Shown here piece by piece: positions 61,229 to 64,000 of a stretch of 64,000 nucleotides of DNA (position 1 is the first letter of the stretch; each line of letters starts with the position of its first letter). The position numbers and the translations under genes were made by a program. Source of the DNA: Marinirhabdus sp050859505 (GTDB lineage: Bacteria > Bacteroidota > Bacteroidia > Flavobacteriales > Flavobacteriaceae); contig NZ_CP193934.1 of assembly GCF_050859505.1 (NCBI RefSeq), positions 2,046,001 through 2,110,000 of the forward strand, given 5' to 3'. The notes under the pieces were generated by a model that worked only from the letters and a program-made list of their open reading frames with translations, was not told the DNA's origin and ran no database searches.

Positions 61229-61987
61229 AATATAGAAGAATCTAGTTATTATTTTAAAATATTAGTAGTTGTTAACAGCTCAAGAACTATTCATACTGTG
61301 AGCTTCTTCATAAGAGCAATTCTGAATGAATCAATTTTATGTCTGTATAAATGCAAAAGTATAGTAGGGATGTGTCCAACTTTCGTACTGTTAAGACAAA
61401 CATGCAAATTGAGCAATACAAGAGATCATTTTTATAGTAATTCAATTTAATTGTTTTAAAAAGATTCTTGCAAATTTGGAATGCATATGTTAAATATAGA
61501 ATAGGCTACCTTAAATTTTATATTTTTTTTCTTCCTACAAAGAAAATACTGTTGGTCGTAAATACGAGTATTTTATCTGTCTTTAAACACTGATTCCGAC
61601 TATTACTACTTCTTAGATGGGGGTAAATTTCTTGTAATTTTGATGAAAATTTATAGGAAAAAACCATTTTATACTACCTTCCATAGGCTGTTTAATACTA
61701 TGGTTAACTGATGAATAATCACTTTGAGTTGCAAATCTTCCCACAAAATGATGCCTTTATAACACTAGGTGATCAAAGGTGTTGTATATATATTTATAGC
61801 AAGTTGTCCTACAAAAAAAAGAAATGAAAAATGGCAAATCCGTGTAGTTCACCGAGTATTTCTTACAAGTTAGCTAAAAGGTGAGTTTCATGAAATCTAT
61901 ACTTTAGTTTGTACCGTATATTTGACACTATGTAAGATTAAAATGCAGTTGAGGCATTTTATTTTCAAATAACAAAAATAAGATTGT
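61229..61987 (+). other. Long AT-rich leader of the second large secreted protein
   Basis: 759 bases with no credible gene. It contains TATATTTG (61917-61924), an exact -7 box 64 bases before the ATG; TCCTACAAA (61533 and 61807), TCTTACAA (61861), CGAGTATTT twice (61565 and 61853) and CTTCCCACAAAAT (61737-61749). Several of these echo the leader of the SprB-like operon. Confidence 0.45.
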
Positions 61988-64000
61988 ATGCATAAAATTA
62001 CTTTGTTTCCAGAAAGGATGGGATTAAATAAATGGCTAACATTAGTGGTCTTTTTATTCGCCATCACATCAATATTTGGACGTCCTGTTCCAAAGGATTC
62101 TAGTTTTTCTGATATCTATTCAGAAAACATATCGTACTTATCGTATGCAAATGTTTCGATTTTTACGGAAGATAGTGCTATTAATTCGGCGAACGCTGTA
62201 GATGTCTTAACAGAGACGGGTTGGTTCTTCGAATGTGGTGATGATAAAAGAGTAGACGAATACGGTTTCAATGCAAATGGAAATACAACCACTTCTAGTG
62301 GAACGTTGCCAGATGCATCAAGCATATTTAAGTATGCTGTTGAAGTTGTATATAAAGGTGGAAACCCTGGGTCTTCAATCACCATTAAAGATTCTTCAAA
62401 TAATTCTCATACATTACAACGCTCTGTACCTTTTGGAAGTAGCAGTAATATTTGGGTGTACCGTGGTGTAATTAATGGAAGTACAAGCTCGGTAACCTAT
62501 ACCAATAGTAACGCAACTACCAAACTGCAATCTATGGTAGTGTATGCGTTCAGAAATATTGCCGGTGCTTCAGGAAGCTCGGGTGTTTTTACAAACCGTA
62601 GTGGTTATAATGATATTCAAACCATTACCATACAGGTTCCTAGTCATCCAGTTCCAAGAGATTTAGTTATTGAAACTCCAATTTCTGAAATGACCACAGA
62701 CAATAGATATCTATTGTTAAAGGCTTCTGCTGAAATTAATCCTGGTGTTTTTACCACAGACCAAATCTTTTTATACGGACCAGATGCCAGCCTTCCAGAA
62801 GGTTCTTGTTGTTTAACTATTCCCGTACTTGTTTTAAACGATGTGCCTGGAGATGTTACTGAAGTTGTTGTAACAATTGATACAAGACATAATCAAAACG
62901 GACAGAATGTAAATGGTCAATCTTGGGTTATCGCTGCAGGTGTAAATGTGGATGCCATGTGTGCAAATAATCCAGACATCGCCTTGATAAAGACGGGTGT
63001 TTTTGATGATAATAATGGAGATGGAGTAGCGCAACAAGGTGAAACCGTTACCTATAGTTTTACCGTTACCAATACGGGAGAAACAGATTTAAACGATATT
63101 GTAGTAAACGATCCTTTAGTTACCGTTAATGGATCTTTGGCTTTTTTAGCTCCCGGACAATCCAATAGTACAGCATTTACAGCTACCTACACTATTACTC
63201 AAAGCGATGTTTTAGCAGGATTTGTTGAAAATCAAGCCTTCGTAAGCGGTTGCTACGAGTCTATGCCAGTAGATCCAGATGGAAACTGTAGTGGGAAAGT
63301 AACTTCATTAGTATTAGAATATCAAGGAAACGTTATTGACGGAACTATTAAAGTTGTTCAGCACGATGGTCAAGTAGTATTTGAAGATGTTGTCCAGCCA
63401 GGAGAGCGTTTCGAATTTTTTGGACAGGATCCGCCACAAAATACATTAGGACCAAAAGTTAATCTTTACATCAACAATACCTTTGTTCAAGAAATTCATA
63501 CAAGTTGTTCTATTCCAATCGGACCCGGATCTGTATTCGGAGATTTCGAGGTTATAAGTGGAACAAGCAGAAACAACGGACCTTTAGTGCCTGTTGCCGG
63601 AGACGGTTGTGTTGCAGATGCAACAGACCTTTCCGACGATAACAGTAACGATCAAGACGATCCTACCGTAGTGCCGCTTCCTGGGCCACAACCATTACCT
63701 AGAGACTGTAATTGCTCTTTGCTTTATAAAAGCTCTAGTTTTACCAATCCACAATTAATTGCAGGAACTGCAAAACAAGAAGGTGCTGTTTATAGATTCG
63801 CAAATGTATTTCCTAACAATCCACACGGAACTACATTAGATGCACTTGTTAGAATTGAAGACTTCGCAGGAGGCGCTTCTCTCTTAGATATTGATGTGAC
63901 AACTTCTGGCTTGCCAGAATATTTCCAGCCTAGAATTAACAGTACCAATTCGCTTGATCAAAGTGTATTGTTTAGTATCACTTTTGTAACATCTGGCGGT
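61988..64000 (+). CDS. Partial large secreted protein with DUF11/DUF7507 and DUF7467-type domains
   Basis: Frame from ATG 61988 stays open to the window edge, 671 codons. An N-terminal signal (hydrophobic about 16-32, WLTLVVFLFAITSIFG) is followed by a unique region (about 40-330) with AVEVVYKGGNPGSSITI, a DUF11/DUF7507-type domain starting LIKTGVFDDNNGDGVAQQGE (near 335), and a DUF7467-like domain (GNVIDGTIKVVQHDGQVV). The same DUF7507 motif is in the SprB-like adhesin upstream. No sorting domain is visible because the 3' end is missing; a CHU_C T9SS end is expected. Own terminator and promoter region separate it from the adhesin operon. Confidence 0.85.
   Translation, partial: MHKITLFPERMGLNKWLTLVVFLFAITSIFGRPVPKDSSFSDIYSENISYLSYANVSIFTEDSAINSANAVDVLTETGWFFECGDDKRVDEYGFNANGNTTTSSGTLPDASSIFKYAVEVVYKGGNPGSSITIKDSSNNSHTLQRSVPFGSSSNIWVYRGVINGSTSSVTYTNSNATTKLQSMVVYAFRNIAGASGSSGVFTNRSGYNDIQTITIQVPSHPVPRDLVIETPISEMTTDNRYLLLKASAEINPGVFTTDQIFLYGPDASLPEGSCCLTIPVLVLNDVPGDVTEVVVTIDTRHNQNGQNVNGQSWVIAAGVNVDAMCANNPDIALIKTGVFDDNNGDGVAQQGETVTYSFTVTNTGETDLNDIVVNDPLVTVNGSLAFLAPGQSNSTAFTATYTITQSDVLAGFVENQAFVSGCYESMPVDPDGNCSGKVTSLVLEYQGNVIDGTIKVVQHDGQVVFEDVVQPGERFEFFGQDPPQNTLGPKVNLYINNTFVQEIHTSCSIPIGPGSVFGDFEVISGTSRNNGPLVPVAGDGCVADATDLSDDNSNDQDDPTVVPLPGPQPLPRDCNCSLLYKSSSFTNPQLIAGTAKQEGAVYRFANVFPNNPHGTTLDALVRIEDFAGGASLLDIDVTTSGLPEYFQPRINSTNSLDQSVLFSITFVTSGG

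Overview
The window comes from the chromosome of a gliding-type member of the Flavobacteriaceae (Bacteroidota), genus not determinable by eye. Four things point there: promoters of the TAnnTTTG type, near absence of Shine-Dalgarno sites, several proteins carrying type IX secretion (T9SS) C-terminal sorting domains (type A at 28.2-29.9 kb, CHU_C/type B at 58 kb), and the SprB/SprF/OmpA adhesin set.

Layout. 0-2.5 kb, minus strand: a membrane glycosyltransferase cut by the window edge, a GT2 polyprenyl-phosphate glycosyltransferase, an FtsE-like ATPase and a small secreted tail-fibre-like protein. 2.9-7.8 kb: a 1006-residue TPR protein and its outer-membrane barrel partner. 8-15.3 kb: small lipoproteins, an amidohydrolase, a metzincin-like lipoprotein, a methyltransferase, a YkgJ-type cysteine-cluster protein, NamZ-like muramidase and a LolC/E-type permease. 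15.3-16.7 kb: an AT-rich islet with an orphan lipoprotein and a small two-helix membrane protein between a palindrome and a terminator. 16.7-30 kb: cystathionine beta-synthase, DUF2851, PspC plus a K+ channel, an AGCS symporter, a ComEA-like HhH protein, acyl-CoA dehydrogenase, a carboxypeptidase-regulatory-like protein and a T9SS cargo protein, followed by a decayed SIMPL gene.

30.9-46.4 kb is the core expression block: rpsU, a Xer recombinase, hpf, tRNA-Thr, tRNA-Tyr, a 122-bp tandem repeat, tRNA-Gly, tRNA-Thr, tuf, tRNA-Trp, secE, nusG, rplK, rplA, rplJ, rplL, rpoB, rpoC. Hairpins between tuf and tRNA-Trp, between rplL and rpoB, and after rpoC probably set relative output. A DUF3467 protein and prfC follow.

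49-61.2 kb is a gliding-adhesin operon: a 3064-residue SprB-like protein with two long in-frame repeat arrays (15 near-identical 234-bp SprB units, then 11 units of about 258 bp), a PorP/SprF protein and an OmpA/PD40 protein. A second large secreted protein with DUF11-type domains begins at 61988 and runs off the right edge.

Two real genes touch the window edges (1-379 minus; 61988-64000 plus). No rRNA, CRISPR array or intact transposon was found. The most worthwhile leads are the SprB array, the orphan lipoprotein/membrane-protein pair, the rpsU leader with a perfect Shine-Dalgarno site, and the structured tandem repeat inside the tRNA cluster.
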